DNA from: Segatella maculosa DSM 19339 = JCM 15638
GTDB taxonomy: Bacteria; Bacteroidota; Bacteroidia; Bacteroidales; Bacteroidaceae
Length of the DNA stretch: 64,000 nucleotides
Direction: 5' to 3'
NCBI RefSeq assembly: GCF_000382385.1
Contig: NZ_KB908328.1
Span: 42,787-106,786 of the forward strand
Shown here: positions 46,488 through 57,056 of the stretch, in pieces
Position numbering within the stretch: the first letter of the stretch is position 1
Layout: every line of letters starts with the position of its first letter
Position numbers and translations under genes: made by a program
The notes under the pieces: generated by a model
What the model saw: only the letters and a program-made list of their open reading frames with translations
Database searches by the model: none
Told to the model about the DNA's origin: nothing

Positions 46488-46720
46488 CGTTTTTCTATAT
46501 TTACAGTAAAGATATGGCTAACAAGGACAATGAAAGCTTGCTTCCAAATTGTCGGGTGCAACGATATCTTCTGCAAAGATAATGATTTTTCCCGTCAATC
46601 TGTGCGGTTGTGGTTGCTTTTTATGATGCTTTCAATCATCAACGGTGCGTTTTTTATCGCCTGACTTTACTCGGTCATCATCGAAAGGCGGCTTTTCCGA
46701 TGCGCAAATCCGGTTGATTA

Positions 46721-46752
46721 TTTTGATATTCACCACTTTTCAGTTACCTTTG
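46721..46752 (+). promoter_or_regulatory. Promoter of the OPT transporter gene
   Basis: TTTTG at 46721-46725, 19 bp, TACCTTTG at 46745-46752; a near-ideal Bacteroidota promoter only ~18 bp before the ATG. Confidence 0.75.
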
Positions 46753-46769
46753 TACCATAAATCAAGATT

Positions 46770-48776
46770 ATGGAACAGGAGAATAAGGACTTAAAGGCAG
46801 TGGAACTGCCCGAGAATGCCTTTCGTGAACTGAAGGAAGGCGAGCAGTATGAACCGGTGATGCGGGGCGAAGTATGTCCCGAAGTGAATGGCTGGTCGGT
46901 GATATGGGGTATATTAATGGCCGTTTTGTTCTCTGCTGCGGCCGCTTATCTGGGCCTGAAAGTGGGCCAAGTATTCGAAGCTGCCATCCCGATAGCCATC
47001 ATTGCGGTGGGGGCTTCGACTGCCGCAAGGCGCAAGAATGCCTTGGGCGAGAACGTCATCATACAGAGCATAGGAGCTTGTTCGGGTGCAGTCGTGGCCG
47101 GAGCTATCTTCACTTTGCCCGCTATTTACATTCTTCAGGCCAAGTATCCCGAGATGACAACCTCCTTTTTCAATATCTTTATGGCCTCAGCCTTGGGCGG
47201 AATCCTCGGTATTCTGTTCCTTATTCCGTTCAGAAAATACTTTGTCAGCGACATGCATGGCAAGTATCCGTTCCCTGAAGCGACTGCAACAACGCAGGTA
47301 TTGATAAGCGGTGCCAAGGGAGGAGCGCAGGCCAAGCCCCTCTTGATAGCCGGACTTGTGGGCGGACTTTACGACTTTATCGTCGCAACCTTGGGTTGGT
47401 GGAATGAGAATTTCACGAGTCGTGTGGTCGGAATTGGGGCCGAATTGGCCGATAAAGTCAAGGTAGTTTTCAAGGTAAACACTGGAGCTGCCGTGCTTGG
47501 TTTAGGCTATATCGTTGGCTTGAAGTATGCCCTTTACATCTGTTTTGGCAGCTTGGCCGTGTGGTGGTTGATTGTTCCCGGCCTCTCTCTCTGCTTTCAT
47601 GATCAAGTGTTAAACGCATGGGACCCCGCGATCACGCAGACTGTGGGAAGCATGAGCCCTGAGATGATATTCCGATCCTACGCCCGAAGCATCGGTATCG
47701 GGGGCATTGCGATGGCCGGTATCATTGGGATTATCCGTAGTTGGGGCATCATTCGCGATGCCGTGGGGCTTGCTTCGCGCGAGCTGAAAGGCAAAGGAAC
47801 GAGCTTGAATGGCGTGAAACGCACGCAAAGAGACCTCAGTTTCAAAATCATTGCCATAGGGAGTTTGGTTGTGTTGGCACTCACTTTCTTCTTTCTCACA
47901 GGCGTTATGCACGGGAATTTGTTCTTTGCTGTCGTCGGAATACTGCTGGTGACGGTCATAGCCTTCCTTTTTACCACCGTAGCCGCCAATGCAATAGCCA
48001 TCGTTGGCACCAATCCTGTGTCGGGAATGACGCTGATGACGCTCATCATTGCAAGCATCGTGCTGGCCGGAGTGGGCCTGAGAGGACCCTTGGGAATGCT
48101 GGCTGCGCTCATCATGGGCGGCGTTGTTTGCACGGCATTGAGTATGTCTGGCAGCTTTATCACAGACCTTAAGATTGGCTATTGGCTGGGGTCTACGCCG
48201 CAAAAGCAGGAGAGTTGGAAGTTCTTGGGCACCATAGTGAGTGCCGCAACGGTTGGAGGAGTGATGATGTTGCTCAACGAAACCTATGGATTTTCAACGG
48301 GACAGCTTGCCGCTCCACAGGCCAATGCGATGGCAGCCGTGATAGATCCGCTTATGAACGGGGTGGGGGCGCCGTGGATTCTCTATGGTATTGGTGCGCT
48401 GTTGGCTGTCGTTCTGACGCTTTGCAAGGTACCTGCGCTCGCTTTTGCACTGGGAATGTTCATTCCTTTGGAGCTGAATGTGCCGTTGGTTGTAGGCGGT
48501 GCCATCAATTGGTGGGTCACTTCGCGCAGCAAGGACGCCGAGGTGAACAAGCAACGTGGCGAACGTGGCACGCTCATTGCCAGCGGATTCATTGCCGGCG
48601 GAGCCTTGATGGGCGTGGTGAGTGCGCTGTTGAAGTTCGGCGGATTTGATGTTTGGCTGGCAGACATGGGCCTTTCAGTGCCCGAGACATGGTGGGCAAA
48701 CCCATTAAGTGAGGTATGTTCGCTCGCAGCCTACGTCTGTCTGGTTCTCTTCTTCGTCCGGATTACCCGCAAATGA
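46770..48776 (+). CDS. OPT-family oligopeptide transporter
   Basis: A 668-aa multi-pass inner-membrane protein with about 15 hydrophobic segments. Recognisable family blocks: NGWSVIWGILMAVLFSAAAA, YLGLKVGQVFEAAIPIAIIA, KYPFPEATATTQVLISG and VGTNPVSGMTL. OPT proteins couple substrate import (di-/tripeptides or metal chelates) to protons. Its own promoter lies just upstream; fcl begins 32 nt after the stop, on the same strand. Confidence 0.93.
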   Translation: MEQENKDLKAVELPENAFRELKEGEQYEPVMRGEVCPEVNGWSVIWGILMAVLFSAAAAYLGLKVGQVFEAAIPIAIIAVGASTAARRKNALGENVIIQSIGACSGAVVAGAIFTLPAIYILQAKYPEMTTSFFNIFMASALGGILGILFLIPFRKYFVSDMHGKYPFPEATATTQVLISGAKGGAQAKPLLIAGLVGGLYDFIVATLGWWNENFTSRVVGIGAELADKVKVVFKVNTGAAVLGLGYIVGLKYALYICFGSLAVWWLIVPGLSLCFHDQVLNAWDPAITQTVGSMSPEMIFRSYARSIGIGGIAMAGIIGIIRSWGIIRDAVGLASRELKGKGTSLNGVKRTQRDLSFKIIAIGSLVVLALTFFFLTGVMHGNLFFAVVGILLVTVIAFLFTTVAANAIAIVGTNPVSGMTLMTLIIASIVLAGVGLRGPLGMLAALIMGGVVCTALSMSGSFITDLKIGYWLGSTPQKQESWKFLGTIVSAATVGGVMMLLNETYGFSTGQLAAPQANAMAAVIDPLMNGVGAPWILYGIGALLAVVLTLCKVPALAFALGMFIPLELNVPLVVGGAINWWVTSRSKDAEVNKQRGERGTLIASGFIAGGALMGVVSALLKFGGFDVWLADMGLSVPETWWANPLSEVCSLAAYVCLVLFFVRITRK

Positions 48777-48808
48777 CATATATATAATAAGGTGTAAGCA
48801 ACGAGAGT

Positions 48809-50017
48809 ATGACATTAAATAAAGACAGCAAGATTTATATTGCAGGCCATCACGGGCTCGTGGGCTCTGCCATTTGGAAGAATTTAGAGCAACGTGGCTA
48901 CACAAATCTGGTGGGACAGAGTCACAAAATGCTTGACTTAACGGACCAAAATGCCGTGAAACAGTTCTTCAATGTCACCCGACCTGATGCCGTAGTTTTG
49001 GCCGCTGCGTTCGTCGGAGGCATCATGGCTAACTCGCTTTATCGCGCAGATTTCATCATGCAGAACATGAAAATGCAATGCAATGTGATTGAAAACGCTT
49101 ACAAATATGGCGTGAAAAAGCTGCTATTCCTTGGCTCCACGTGCATCTATCCCAAGAATGCACCGCAGCCGATGCGCGAAGATTGCCTGCTCACTTCACC
49201 TTTGGAATACACCAATGAGGAGTATGCTATCGCCAAGATTGCAGGACTTAAGATGTGTGAAAGCTACAACTTGCAGTACGGAACCAACTATATTGCCGTC
49301 ATGCCTACCAATCTTTACGGACCCAATGACAACTTCCATTTGGAGAATAGTCACGTGATGCCGGCCATGATGCGCAAGGTTTACTTGGCCAAACTCATTC
49401 ATATTGGCGACTGGGATGCCCTGCGTAGCGATATGAATAAGCGTCCCATTAATCCCCCAAACAGCCTCCGTGAGGTCATAGGGGCAGGCAATGTAGATGG
49501 CAATAGCACGAAAGAACGCATGCTGAAAGCCCTGGCTTTCTATGGCATCGAGGACAATCGGGTGACGCTATGGGGCGACGGTAGCCCGCTAAGGGAGTTC
49601 CTTTGGAGCGAAGATATGGCCGATGCCAGCGTGCATGTGCTGCTGAATGTCGACTTCAAAGACATCATCGGCATCGACAAATACTCCTCCGTTTGCTACG
49701 GAGCAAAGGCAAATGGAGTCGTTGACCGCAACAATTCGGAAGGCCGGGGCGGTGCTATTCCGTCGTTAGGTGAGATAAGAAACTGTCACATTAACGTAGG
49801 AACAGGCAAGGAACTCTCCATTCGTGAGCTGGCAAACTTGGTTGTTCAGGCGGTCGATTTCAAGGGAGAAATCGTCTGGGATGCCTCAAAACCCAACGGA
49901 ACCCCACGTAAACTCATCGACGTGGAGAAGCTGCATCGCCTCGGTTGGACACACAAAGTGGAAATCGAAGAAGGCGTGAAAATGCTCTATGAGTGGTATC
50001 GTGGGCATCTGAAATAA
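48809..50017 (+). CDS. fcl: GDP-L-fucose synthase
   Basis: Epimerase-reductase that turns GDP-4-keto-6-deoxy-mannose into GDP-L-fucose for glycan synthesis, 402 aa. GHHGLVGSAIW is the NADP motif, the catalytic Ser/Tyr/Lys set is seen in LFLGSTCIYPKNAPQP and EYTNEEYAIAKIAG, and PTNLYGPNDNFH, REFLWSEDMADASVHVLLN are conserved. It is longer than the E. coli enzyme because of an internal segment (WDALRSDMNKRPINPPNSLR and SSVCYGAKANGVVDRNNSEG), as in other Bacteroidota. Followed by manA, which supplies the same GDP-mannose pathway. Confidence 0.95.
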   Translation: MTLNKDSKIYIAGHHGLVGSAIWKNLEQRGYTNLVGQSHKMLDLTDQNAVKQFFNVTRPDAVVLAAAFVGGIMANSLYRADFIMQNMKMQCNVIENAYKYGVKKLLFLGSTCIYPKNAPQPMREDCLLTSPLEYTNEEYAIAKIAGLKMCESYNLQYGTNYIAVMPTNLYGPNDNFHLENSHVMPAMMRKVYLAKLIHIGDWDALRSDMNKRPINPPNSLREVIGAGNVDGNSTKERMLKALAFYGIEDNRVTLWGDGSPLREFLWSEDMADASVHVLLNVDFKDIIGIDKYSSVCYGAKANGVVDRNNSEGRGGAIPSLGEIRNCHINVGTGKELSIRELANLVVQAVDFKGEIVWDASKPNGTPRKLIDVEKLHRLGWTHKVEIEEGVKMLYEWYRGHLK

Positions 50018-50032
50018 CCAATGCATAATGAT

Positions 50033-51028
50033 ATGGAACATTTTTATCCACTGCTTTTCGAGCCCAATCTCCACGAAACCGTGTGGGGCGGAGACCGCTT
50101 AACCACTTGGAAAACCCTTCCGGCCCACGCATCTCCCGTGGGAGAATCATGGGAAGTGAGTGCCGTTCCGTCGAGCATCGGCATCGTAGCCAACGGCCCT
50201 TACAAGGGCACAGACCTCGTTTCGCTCATCAACCACAGCCCCGAAGCCATCTTGGGTGGCCAAGTTTCGCGGCAATACAAGGGGAAAATGCCGCTCTTGG
50301 TGAAGCTGATTGATGCGCAACGTGACCTGAGTATTCAGGTCCATCCCAATGACGAAATGGCGCAAAGGGTGCATGGTAAGTTCGGAAAAAGCGAGATGTG
50401 GTATATCATTTCAGCTGATCCCGGCGCTTATCTTTACGTGGGGTTCAACCGCAAAATCGATGAAACCGAATACAAACAACGCATTGCCGACGGCACCATC
50501 ACCGACGTATTGGCCCGCCACGAGGTGCATCCGGGCGACGTGTTCTACATTCCTGCCGGTCGTGTTCACGCCATCGGGGCCGGCATTCTGCTGGCCGAAG
50601 TGCAGCAAAGCAGCGACCTTACCTATCGCATCTACGACTATAACCGACCCGGAATGGACGGAAAACCGCGCGAACTGCACACGGATTTGGCCGCAGAAGC
50701 CCTCGATTATCATGTCGAAAGCAACTATCGGGCGCACTATTCCCCCACAGATGAGGGAGCCGTCTCCATGCTTTCAACCCCTTATTTCACGATAGATTTG
50801 GTCGAAACATCAGTGCCTTTCCACCGCAATCTCACCCAACATGACAGCTTTGTCGTCGCCATGTGCCTCGCCGGCGACTGCAAAATACGCGTCAGAACAA
50901 CGGGCGATGAAGTCCTGTTGCACGAGGGGTTCAGTTGCATGATCCCTGCCGTTGCGGCCGATTACGACCTCATTCCCGTGACCGGACACACTAAAGTGCT
51001 CGACGCCTACATTGCCAACAAGCCGTAA
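50033..51028 (+). CDS. manA: Mannose-6-phosphate isomerase, class I
   Basis: Zinc enzyme interconverting fructose-6-P and mannose-6-P, ~331 aa. Zinc ligands sit in LSIQVHPND, GKSEMWYII and PAGRVHAIGAGILLAEVQQS; the DLTYRIYDYNR motif is typical. I chose MEHFYPLLFEP (50033); an ATG at 50021 adds MHND and would leave only a 3-nt gap to fcl. With fcl it feeds GDP-mannose/GDP-fucose synthesis. Module M2/M3/M4 repeats begin about 100 bp downstream. Confidence 0.93.
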   Translation: MEHFYPLLFEPNLHETVWGGDRLTTWKTLPAHASPVGESWEVSAVPSSIGIVANGPYKGTDLVSLINHSPEAILGGQVSRQYKGKMPLLVKLIDAQRDLSIQVHPNDEMAQRVHGKFGKSEMWYIISADPGAYLYVGFNRKIDETEYKQRIADGTITDVLARHEVHPGDVFYIPAGRVHAIGAGILLAEVQQSSDLTYRIYDYNRPGMDGKPRELHTDLAAEALDYHVESNYRAHYSPTDEGAVSMLSTPYFTIDLVETSVPFHRNLTQHDSFVVAMCLAGDCKIRVRTTGDEVLLHEGFSCMIPAVAADYDLIPVTGHTKVLDAYIANKP

Positions 51029-51123
51029 GGCACATGTTTCAGTTAACAAGTTGGCGATAAACAAGTGAACAAGTTGCGTGCGACAATCAACTTGTTCACC
51101 CATCTACGCGTTAACTATCAACT

Positions 51124-51163
51124 GCAATGTGAGCGGACGCACGGCCCGTCCGTCCCTACATAT
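51124..51163. repeat. REP-like repeat M2, half copy
   Basis: One arm only (GCGGACGCACGGCCCGTCCG then TCCCTACATA). The M3 box TTGATAACCAACGACTTACA is at 51192-51211 and an M4 array follows, the same order as the full copies. Confidence 0.65.
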
Positions 51164-51224
51164 ATTCAATCGGAAAGAGGCATCGGCCACATTGATAACC
51201 AACGACTTACACCTTGCGCCTTCA

Positions 51225-51312
51225 TCTCACCCATTTTACCGCACAATATGGGCCATATTACCGTGCAATATGGCTGGAAATACCGCGCAATAAGACTGAT
51301 ATTGCAACGCCA
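51225..51312. repeat. 22-bp degenerate tandem array (module M4), copy 6
   Basis: Units at 51225, 51247, 51269 and 51291; the first two direct (CTCACCCATTTTACCGCACAA; ATGGGCCATATTACCGTGCAA), the rest mirrored or degenerate. Located between manA and leuS. Confidence 0.78.
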
Positions 51313-51382
51313 TCTTATGGCTGTAAAAAACGGGTGGTATGGAATTATCCGTTGTGCATGATAATTTCTGAATTAAAAACAT

Positions 51383-51390
51383 TACCTTTG
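51383..51390 (+). promoter_or_regulatory. -7 element upstream of leuS
   Basis: TACCTTTG, 71 bp before the leuS ATG; no good -33 partner is visible at the usual distance. Confidence 0.4.
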
Positions 51391-51461
51391 TAGACATTAT
51401 TTCATGATGCGCACGGGCGAAACACAAAAACAAAGGAATAAAAATAAAACAAAACAGGCAA

Positions 51462-54371
51462 ATGGATTACAACTTCAGTGAAATAGAAAAGCGATGGCAG
51501 CAGGCTTGGGCAGCCAACCGGACCTACAAGGTGACGGAAGACAAGTCGAAAAAGAAGTTCTATGTGCTCAACATGTTCCCTTATCCGTCGGGGGCGGGAC
51601 TGCATGTGGGCCACCCCTTGGGCTACATTGCGAGCGACATCTACGCACGCTTCAAACGATTGCAGGGTTATAACGTGCTCAACCCCATGGGATACGATGC
51701 CTATGGTCTGCCTGCCGAGCAGTATGCCATTCAAACGGGCCAGCATCCTGCCCTCACCACCGAGACAAACATCAATCGCTACCGAGAGCAGTTGGACAAG
51801 ATTGGCTTCTCGTTCGACTGGGACCGCGAAGTACGCACCTGCGAGCCGGGCTATTATCACTGGACACAGTGGGCATTTGAGAAGATGTTCGACAGCTTCT
51901 TCTGCAATGAATGCGGGCAGGCGCGCCCCATTGCCGACCTCGTCAGGCACTTTGAGGCCGTAGGAACCGAGGGTGTGGACGCCGCCGAGACCGAATCGCT
52001 TCACTTTACGGCCGAGGAATGGAAGGCCATGAGCGAACATGAGCAGCAGAAAGTGCTGATGAACTATCGCATTGCCTATCTGGGAGAGACGATGGTCAAC
52101 TGGTGTCCGGCCTTGGGAACGGTGCTTGCGAACGACGAAGTGGTGAACGGTGTGAGCGAACGTGGGGGCTATCCCGTCGTTCAGAAGAAGATGCAGCAGT
52201 GGTGTCTGCGTACTTCGGCCTACGCACAACGCCTGCTCGACGGACTGGAAACCATCAACTGGACCGACTCTATCAAGGAAACACAACGCAATTGGATAGG
52301 ACGTTCGGAAGGAACGGAGATGGAATTCAGATATTTCACTCCCAATTCCGCCCCGAAGAGGGAGGGGAGTAATGAGCCTAATATGCCAGGCACAGAAGAC
52401 CATTTCACGATTTTTACGACGCGGGCCGACACGATTTTCGGCGTCACGTTCATGGTATTGGCCCCCGAGAGCGAGCTGGTTGAGAAGCTGACAACGCCGG
52501 AACAGAAGGCCGAAGTGGCCGAATACCTTGCCTATGTGAAGAAGCGCACCGAGCTCGACCGCATGAGCGACCGCAAAGTGACGGGGGTTTTCAGCGGAAG
52601 TTACGCACTTAACCCTTTTACGGGAGACAAATTGCCCATTTGGATTTCTGAATACGTGCTCGCAGGCTATGGAACCGGGGCCATTATGGCTGTTCCTGCA
52701 CACGACAGCCGCGACTATGCCTTCGCCAAACACTTCAATCTGCCGATTATTCCGCTGATAGAGGGGGCCGACGTGAGCGAAGAGAGCTTCGATGCCAAGG
52801 AAGGCATCGTGATGAACTCGCCACGTGAGGGCGTAAAGACGCCCGATGGGTTCAGTCTCAACGGCAAGACGGTGAAAGAAGCCATTGCCGCCACGAAGGA
52901 ATTTGTGACGAAACACGGGCTTGGACGTGTGAAAGTGAACTACCGCCTGCGTGATGCCATCTTCTCGCGCCAGCGTTATTGGGGCGAACCGTTCCCGGTT
53001 TACTATAAGGATGGGTTGCCTTACATGGTTCCGGAGGCGTGTTTGCCGCTCGAACTGCCCGAAATCGACAAATACGAGCCCACGGAAACGGGCGAACCTC
53101 CGTTGGGACGCGCCAAGAAGTGGGCGTGGGACGAAGCCAAGAAACAGGTGGTAGACAAGGCACTCATTGATAATAAGACCGTATTCCCGCTCGAATTGAA
53201 CACCATGCCGGGCTTCGCTGGCAGCTCGGCTTACTACCTGCGCTACATGGACCCACACAATGCGCATGCCCTTGTGGGCAAGGCAGCCGACGAATATTGG
53301 CAGAACGTAGACCTCTACGTGGGCGGAACGGAGCATGCAACGGGCCATCTTATCTACAGTCGCTTTTGGAATAAGTTCCTTTTCGACTGTGGCGTGAGTT
53401 GCAAGGACGAGCCTTTTGAGAAGCTCATCAACCAAGGTATGATTCAAGGACGGTCCAACTTTGTCTATCGTGTCAATAGCGACGACCACTCAAAGGCCCC
53501 GGTTTTCGTTTCAAAAGGGCTCAAAGACCAATACGACACGACCCCTATCCACGTGTGGGTAAACCTTGTGAAGAACGATATCCTTGATACCGAGGCCTTC
53601 AAACAGTGGCGTCCCGAATACAACAACGCCGAGTTTGTCTTGGAAGACGGCAAGTATGTCTGTGGTTGGGCCATTGAAAAGATGTCGAAGAGCATGTACA
53701 ACGTGGTCAACCCCGACGATATTATCAAGGAATATGGTGCAGACACGCTGCGATTATACGAGATGTTCCTTGGTCCGGTAGAGGCCGCCAAACCTTGGGA
53801 CACCAATGGTATCGACGGATGTCACCGTTTTCTCAAGAAGTTTTGGAACCTTTTCTGGGAGCGTGGCAATGAAAACAAGTTGATAATCGACGATGTTGAG
53901 CCCTCGAATGAAAGCCTCAAGAGCGTACATCGGCTCATCAAGAAAGTGAGCGAGGACATTGAGCGGTTCAGTTACAACACTTCGGTTTCTGCTTTTATGA
54001 TTGCCGTCAACGAACTCGGCCAACAAAAGTGCCACAACCGCCGGTTGTTGCAGACCATGGTTGTTTTGTTGGCTCCGTTTGCGCCCCATATAGCCGAAGA
54101 ACTGTGGCATGTTTTGGGCAACAAAGGAACCGTTTGCGATGCCGAATGGCCGAGTTTTGACGCGGAATATCTCGTGGAAAACGACGTGCAACTCACCATT
54201 AGCTTCAACGGAAAGGCCCGTTATCAGAAGACATTTGCGGCAGATACCGACAATGCCACCATCGAAAAAGAAGTGAAAGCCGACGAGCGTAGCCTGAAAT
54301 ATCTTGAAGGTAAGCAGATTGTAAAGGTGATTATCGTTCCGAAGAAAATCGTTAATATAGTTGTTAAATAA
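51462..54371 (+). CDS. leuS: Leucine--tRNA ligase, with repeat-derived insertion in the editing domain
   Basis: Class I synthetase of 969 aa charging tRNA-Leu. HVGH (HIGH) lies in [12 protein letters not shown] near residue 50, the CP1 editing domain spans ~225-420 (editing-site [19 protein letters not shown]), KMSKS is at 740-744, and the anticodon domain and C-terminal domain follow. The family in Bacteroidota is usually ~940-945 aa. The extra length includes [17 protein letters not shown] (~residues 293-309), coded by an M5-like stretch at 52344-52376, between EFRYF and FTIFTTRAD. yitT-like starts directly after the stop. Confidence 0.95.
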   Translation: MDYNFSEIEKRWQQAWAANRTYKVTEDKSKKKFYVLNMFPYPSGAGLHVGHPLGYIASDIYARFKRLQGYNVLNPMGYDAYGLPAEQYAIQTGQHPALTTETNINRYREQLDKIGFSFDWDREVRTCEPGYYHWTQWAFEKMFDSFFCNECGQARPIADLVRHFEAVGTEGVDAAETESLHFTAEEWKAMSEHEQQKVLMNYRIAYLGETMVNWCPALGTVLANDEVVNGVSERGGYPVVQKKMQQWCLRTSAYAQRLLDGLETINWTDSIKETQRNWIGRSEGTEMEFRYFTPNSAPKREGSNEPNMPGTEDHFTIFTTRADTIFGVTFMVLAPESELVEKLTTPEQKAEVAEYLAYVKKRTELDRMSDRKVTGVFSGSYALNPFTGDKLPIWISEYVLAGYGTGAIMAVPAHDSRDYAFAKHFNLPIIPLIEGADVSEESFDAKEGIVMNSPREGVKTPDGFSLNGKTVKEAIAATKEFVTKHGLGRVKVNYRLRDAIFSRQRYWGEPFPVYYKDGLPYMVPEACLPLELPEIDKYEPTETGEPPLGRAKKWAWDEAKKQVVDKALIDNKTVFPLELNTMPGFAGSSAYYLRYMDPHNAHALVGKAADEYWQNVDLYVGGTEHATGHLIYSRFWNKFLFDCGVSCKDEPFEKLINQGMIQGRSNFVYRVNSDDHSKAPVFVSKGLKDQYDTTPIHVWVNLVKNDILDTEAFKQWRPEYNNAEFVLEDGKYVCGWAIEKMSKSMYNVVNPDDIIKEYGADTLRLYEMFLGPVEAAKPWDTNGIDGCHRFLKKFWNLFWERGNENKLIIDDVEPSNESLKSVHRLIKKVSEDIERFSYNTSVSAFMIAVNELGQQKCHNRRLLQTMVVLLAPFAPHIAEELWHVLGNKGTVCDAEWPSFDAEYLVENDVQLTISFNGKARYQKTFAADTDNATIEKEVKADERSLKYLEGKQIVKVIIVPKKIVNIVVK
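52340..52380. repeat. M5-like repeat inside leuS
   Basis: Its reverse complement (CCCTCCCTCTTCGGGGCGGA) resembles the CCCTCCCTTTGGGAGGG-type family with decay. It sits in frame within the CP1 domain of leuS, in the opposite orientation to the gene. Confidence 0.45.
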
Positions 54372-55334
54372 ATGTTTGAGAAGATCAAATACTGGGACGA
54401 GGTAAAGGACTACCTCTTCATTACGCTCGGTATCATGATGTATACCGTGTCGTTCACCGTGTTTCTCATGCCTTATCAGATTGTGGCGGGCGGCGTAACG
54501 GGCTTTGCGGCCATCATCGACTATGCAACGGGCTTCCATATCCAGAACACTTATATCATCATCAACATGGCGTTGCTCGTGGTGGCACTGAAAGTGTTGG
54601 GCTTCAAGTTCATGTTCAAAACCATCTACGCCATCTTCCTGCTTTATTTCATGCTGATTGTGGCCCAAGACATCATTCCCAAGCAGCCAAACGGCTACCC
54701 TATCAAGCTGTTGGGCGAAGGTCAGGACTTCATGTCAATGGTCATCGGTTGCATCATCACGGGATTGGCGCTGTCTACCGTGTTCTTGCACAATGGTTCC
54801 ACGGGCGGGACGGACATTATCGCTGCAGCTGTCAACAAGTACCATAATGTCTCGCTCGGGACCGTGTTGATTGCGATTGATTTCTGCATCATTGGCAGCT
54901 GTATGTTCTTTCCGCAGTTCGGAACCTACTTGGAACGGGCCCACAAAGTGATGTTCGGTCTGTGCGTGATGACGCTCGAGAACTTCTCACTCGACTATGT
55001 TATGAACGCAAGACGGGAGAGTGTGCAGTTCATGATCTTCTCAAACAAGTATCAAGAGATAGCCAATGCCATCGGAATGGAGACCGGACGCGGCGTAACC
55101 ATACTCGATGGGCACGGCTGGTACACGGGAAAGGAGATGAAAGTGCTGTGTATTCTGGCCAAGAAGCGTGAAAGTACCGACATCTTCCGGCTCATTAAGT
55201 TTATCGACCCCAATGCTTTCGTCAGTCAAAGTAGCGTCGTCGGTGTCTATGGAGAGGGCTTCGACGAGATGAAAGTCAGGATAAACAAGAAGCTCGAGGC
55301 CACAAAACACAAACATAAACACTTGGAAACATGA
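54372..55334 (+). CDS. YitT-family membrane protein (DUF2179)
   Basis: A 320-aa inner-membrane protein of the YitT family: five to six transmembrane helices ([37 protein letters not shown], the family's [17 protein letters not shown]), then a cytoplasmic DUF2179 domain from ~residue 235 ([20 protein letters not shown]). Its transported substrate is unknown. It begins immediately after the leuS stop and its stop overlaps rdgB by 4 nt, so leuS, yitT-like and rdgB are one operon. Confidence 0.9.
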   Translation: MFEKIKYWDEVKDYLFITLGIMMYTVSFTVFLMPYQIVAGGVTGFAAIIDYATGFHIQNTYIIINMALLVVALKVLGFKFMFKTIYAIFLLYFMLIVAQDIIPKQPNGYPIKLLGEGQDFMSMVIGCIITGLALSTVFLHNGSTGGTDIIAAAVNKYHNVSLGTVLIAIDFCIIGSCMFFPQFGTYLERAHKVMFGLCVMTLENFSLDYVMNARRESVQFMIFSNKYQEIANAIGMETGRGVTILDGHGWYTGKEMKVLCILAKKRESTDIFRLIKFIDPNAFVSQSSVVGVYGEGFDEMKVRINKKLEATKHKHKHLET

Positions 55335-55942
55335 AGATTGTATTTGCAACCAACAACCTACATAAGCTCGATGAAATCCGAAAGATACTCGGGAAGTCAT
55401 TCGAAATCGTCTCTCTGAAAGACATCGGTTGCGATGTTGACATTCCCGAAACGGGGACTACGCTCGACGAGAATGCCCACTTGAAAGCCAAATATGTCTA
55501 CGACCACTACAGGCTCGACTGCTTTGCCGATGACACGGGGCTGGAAGTGGAGGCCTTGGGTGGCGCACCGGGCGTGTATAGTGCCCGTTATGCCGAGCAA
55601 GATGACCACAACAGCGAGGCAAACATGGCCAAATTGCTGCACAATATGGCCGATATTACCTGCCGAAATGCCCGCTTTCGCACGGTAATATCACTCATTC
55701 AACACGATGCCGACAATCCCCTTCGCTATCGTGAGTCGCTCTTTGAAGGCATTGTTGAGGGGCAGATTGCCACCGAAAAGCGTGGCACGGCCGGCTTCGG
55801 CTACGACCCTGTATTCATTCCCAACTGCTATGCCAAGAGTTTTGCTGAACTTGGAGAGGCAATCAAGAACAAAATCAGCCACAGAGCAAGGGCCGTGGAG
55901 AAGTTGAAAAGTTACCTCTCCTCGTTTCTTAAGGTGAAGTGA
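55331..55942 (+). CDS. rdgB: dITP/XTP pyrophosphatase (RdgB/HAM1)
   Basis: Hydrolyses non-canonical purine NTPs (dITP, XTP) to monophosphates, keeping them out of DNA. The 203-aa protein shows the family motifs in order: [52 protein letters not shown] segment, [19 protein letters not shown] and [15 protein letters not shown]. The start overlaps the previous stop (ATGA). The AT-rich island begins 1 nt after its stop. Confidence 0.96.
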   Translation: MKIVFATNNLHKLDEIRKILGKSFEIVSLKDIGCDVDIPETGTTLDENAHLKAKYVYDHYRLDCFADDTGLEVEALGGAPGVYSARYAEQDDHNSEANMAKLLHNMADITCRNARFRTVISLIQHDADNPLRYRESLFEGIVEGQIATEKRGTAGFGYDPVFIPNCYAKSFAELGEAIKNKISHRARAVEKLKSYLSSFLKVK

Positions 55943-55943
55943 A

Positions 55944-56447
55944 ATGAATAAGTTAATACCTATATACATTCTTGTAATTGGGACAATCCTCCTTTGTGGT
56001 TGCACATGTCACTTTCCTGAAAAGGTAGAACGGTATATTTCACGACATGACATACTGGATGACAAGGGGAATGGTGAGTTGGATTTACGAAAAGCATTGG
56101 ATATAGACTATGACACGATGTATGTTTTTTGTTCATTTACTCCGTTAAACGGCGTTCAAAACATCATTGGAATAAAAGACTATGGGGACTCAGAAGACCC
56201 TTATACGGCACTTATTGCGTCGGATTCTGGAATGTGTAGAATTATTTTCATAAAGAACAATAGCGTTGTATATGAGGATGATTATTACTATTACAAATAT
56301 AGGTTAAGTCTGCAATTCGAAACCTTTCGCAAAATAAAAGGAAATGGTATCTTTGATGGCCAATCGATTTCCGTATATGGCTACATATCTACAAAACACC
56401 ATTTCACGGTAAGCAGAGGTTCGGATGATGAATACATCATGAAATAA
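55944..56447 (+). CDS. Lipoprotein of unknown function
   Basis: A 167-aa protein with signal peptide MNKLIPIYILVIGTILLCGC and a lipobox cysteine at 20. The mature part is Tyr/Asp-rich and beta-like (MYVFCSFTPLNGVQNIIGIK, YEDDYYYYKYRLSLQFETFR). Codon use is far more AT-rich than rdgB, 1 nt upstream. Not recognised; in context it could be an immunity lipoprotein, an inference only. Confidence 0.55.
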   Translation: MNKLIPIYILVIGTILLCGCTCHFPEKVERYISRHDILDDKGNGELDLRKALDIDYDTMYVFCSFTPLNGVQNIIGIKDYGDSEDPYTALIASDSGMCRIIFIKNNSVVYEDDYYYYKYRLSLQFETFRKIKGNGIFDGQSISVYGYISTKHHFTVSRGSDDEYIMK

Positions 56448-56462
56448 ACAGTACTTACATAA

Positions 56463-56891
56463 ATGAAAAAGGGGTTGGTTCTAAATACGGCATATAACGA
56501 CTTTATTCTTGATGCTGATATTTCAAATTATTTGTATAAGAACCATACAAAAGAGGTTTACAAAGAATCTACATTCACAAATTGTTCTTATCATTTTTAT
56601 GATGATGAAATAGATGTCTGGTGCGATAGTGACGGACGAATCAATACGATTCGGTGTGCTTTTTCTTGTTTTTATCAAGGAATAGAATTAATCGGCCTTC
56701 CATTTCAAGCCTTTTTATCTGCAATTCGTGTCCTTCCCGATAATTATGAGCAAATATATTTATTAGTTAATGGGCGTGGACAAAATCAACATGTTTATGA
56801 TTTTTCAACCATAGGATTGCAAGTTTGGGTATGGAGACAAAAAATCAAGAGTGTGTTGATTTATAAAGTGATTGAGGAGAACGATGAATGA
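56463..56891 (+). CDS. Immunity-like protein of unknown function
   Basis: A 142-aa cytoplasmic protein with no signal. The segment KEVYKESTFTNCSYHFYDDE, then IDVWCDSDGRINTIRCAFSC, has the acidic, aromatic-rich look of polymorphic-toxin immunity proteins. A relict relative, KEVYNESTYSE plus SDGRTLNIV, sits at 58510-58698, so at least two paralogues existed here. AT-rich, and coupled by overlap to the small secreted peptide gene that follows. No matching toxin is in the window. Confidence 0.5.
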   Translation: MKKGLVLNTAYNDFILDADISNYLYKNHTKEVYKESTFTNCSYHFYDDEIDVWCDSDGRINTIRCAFSCFYQGIELIGLPFQAFLSAIRVLPDNYEQIYLLVNGRGQNQHVYDFSTIGLQVWVWRQKIKSVLIYKVIEENDE

Positions 56892-57007
56892 GAAGGAAAA
56901 TGAAAAGAAGTAGTCTTTTATTTGTATTTTTATGGCTCACTTATATTTGCGTCGCTCAAACGAATAATACAGTATCCGGCCTTCTGAAAGGTTCAATTAC
57001 CCTATAA
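56888..57007 (+). CDS. Short secreted peptide or truncated secreted protein (39 aa)
   Basis: Reads MRRKMKRSSLLFVFLWLTYI, CVAQTNNTVSGLLKGSITL: a complete signal peptide (cleavage after CVA) and a 17-residue mature part. The ATG overlaps the previous stop (ATGA). Either a true small peptide or the 5' end of a secreted protein that has lost the rest. Confidence 0.4.
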   Translation: MRRKMKRSSLLFVFLWLTYICVAQTNNTVSGLLKGSITL

Positions 57008-57056
57008 AAAGAATAAAATTGAGTTATAATGACGTGAGTTCGCCATAATGGTTTCA

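Noticed and set aside
51402..53489. A 695-codon open frame on the minus strand opposite leuS
   Set aside because: It mirrors a highly conserved synthetase; the translation has no domain and the frame is explained by leuS codon bias.
56901..57056. A promoter or second gene between the plus- and minus-strand island genes
   Set aside because: Apart from the 39-codon frame I see no consensus element.
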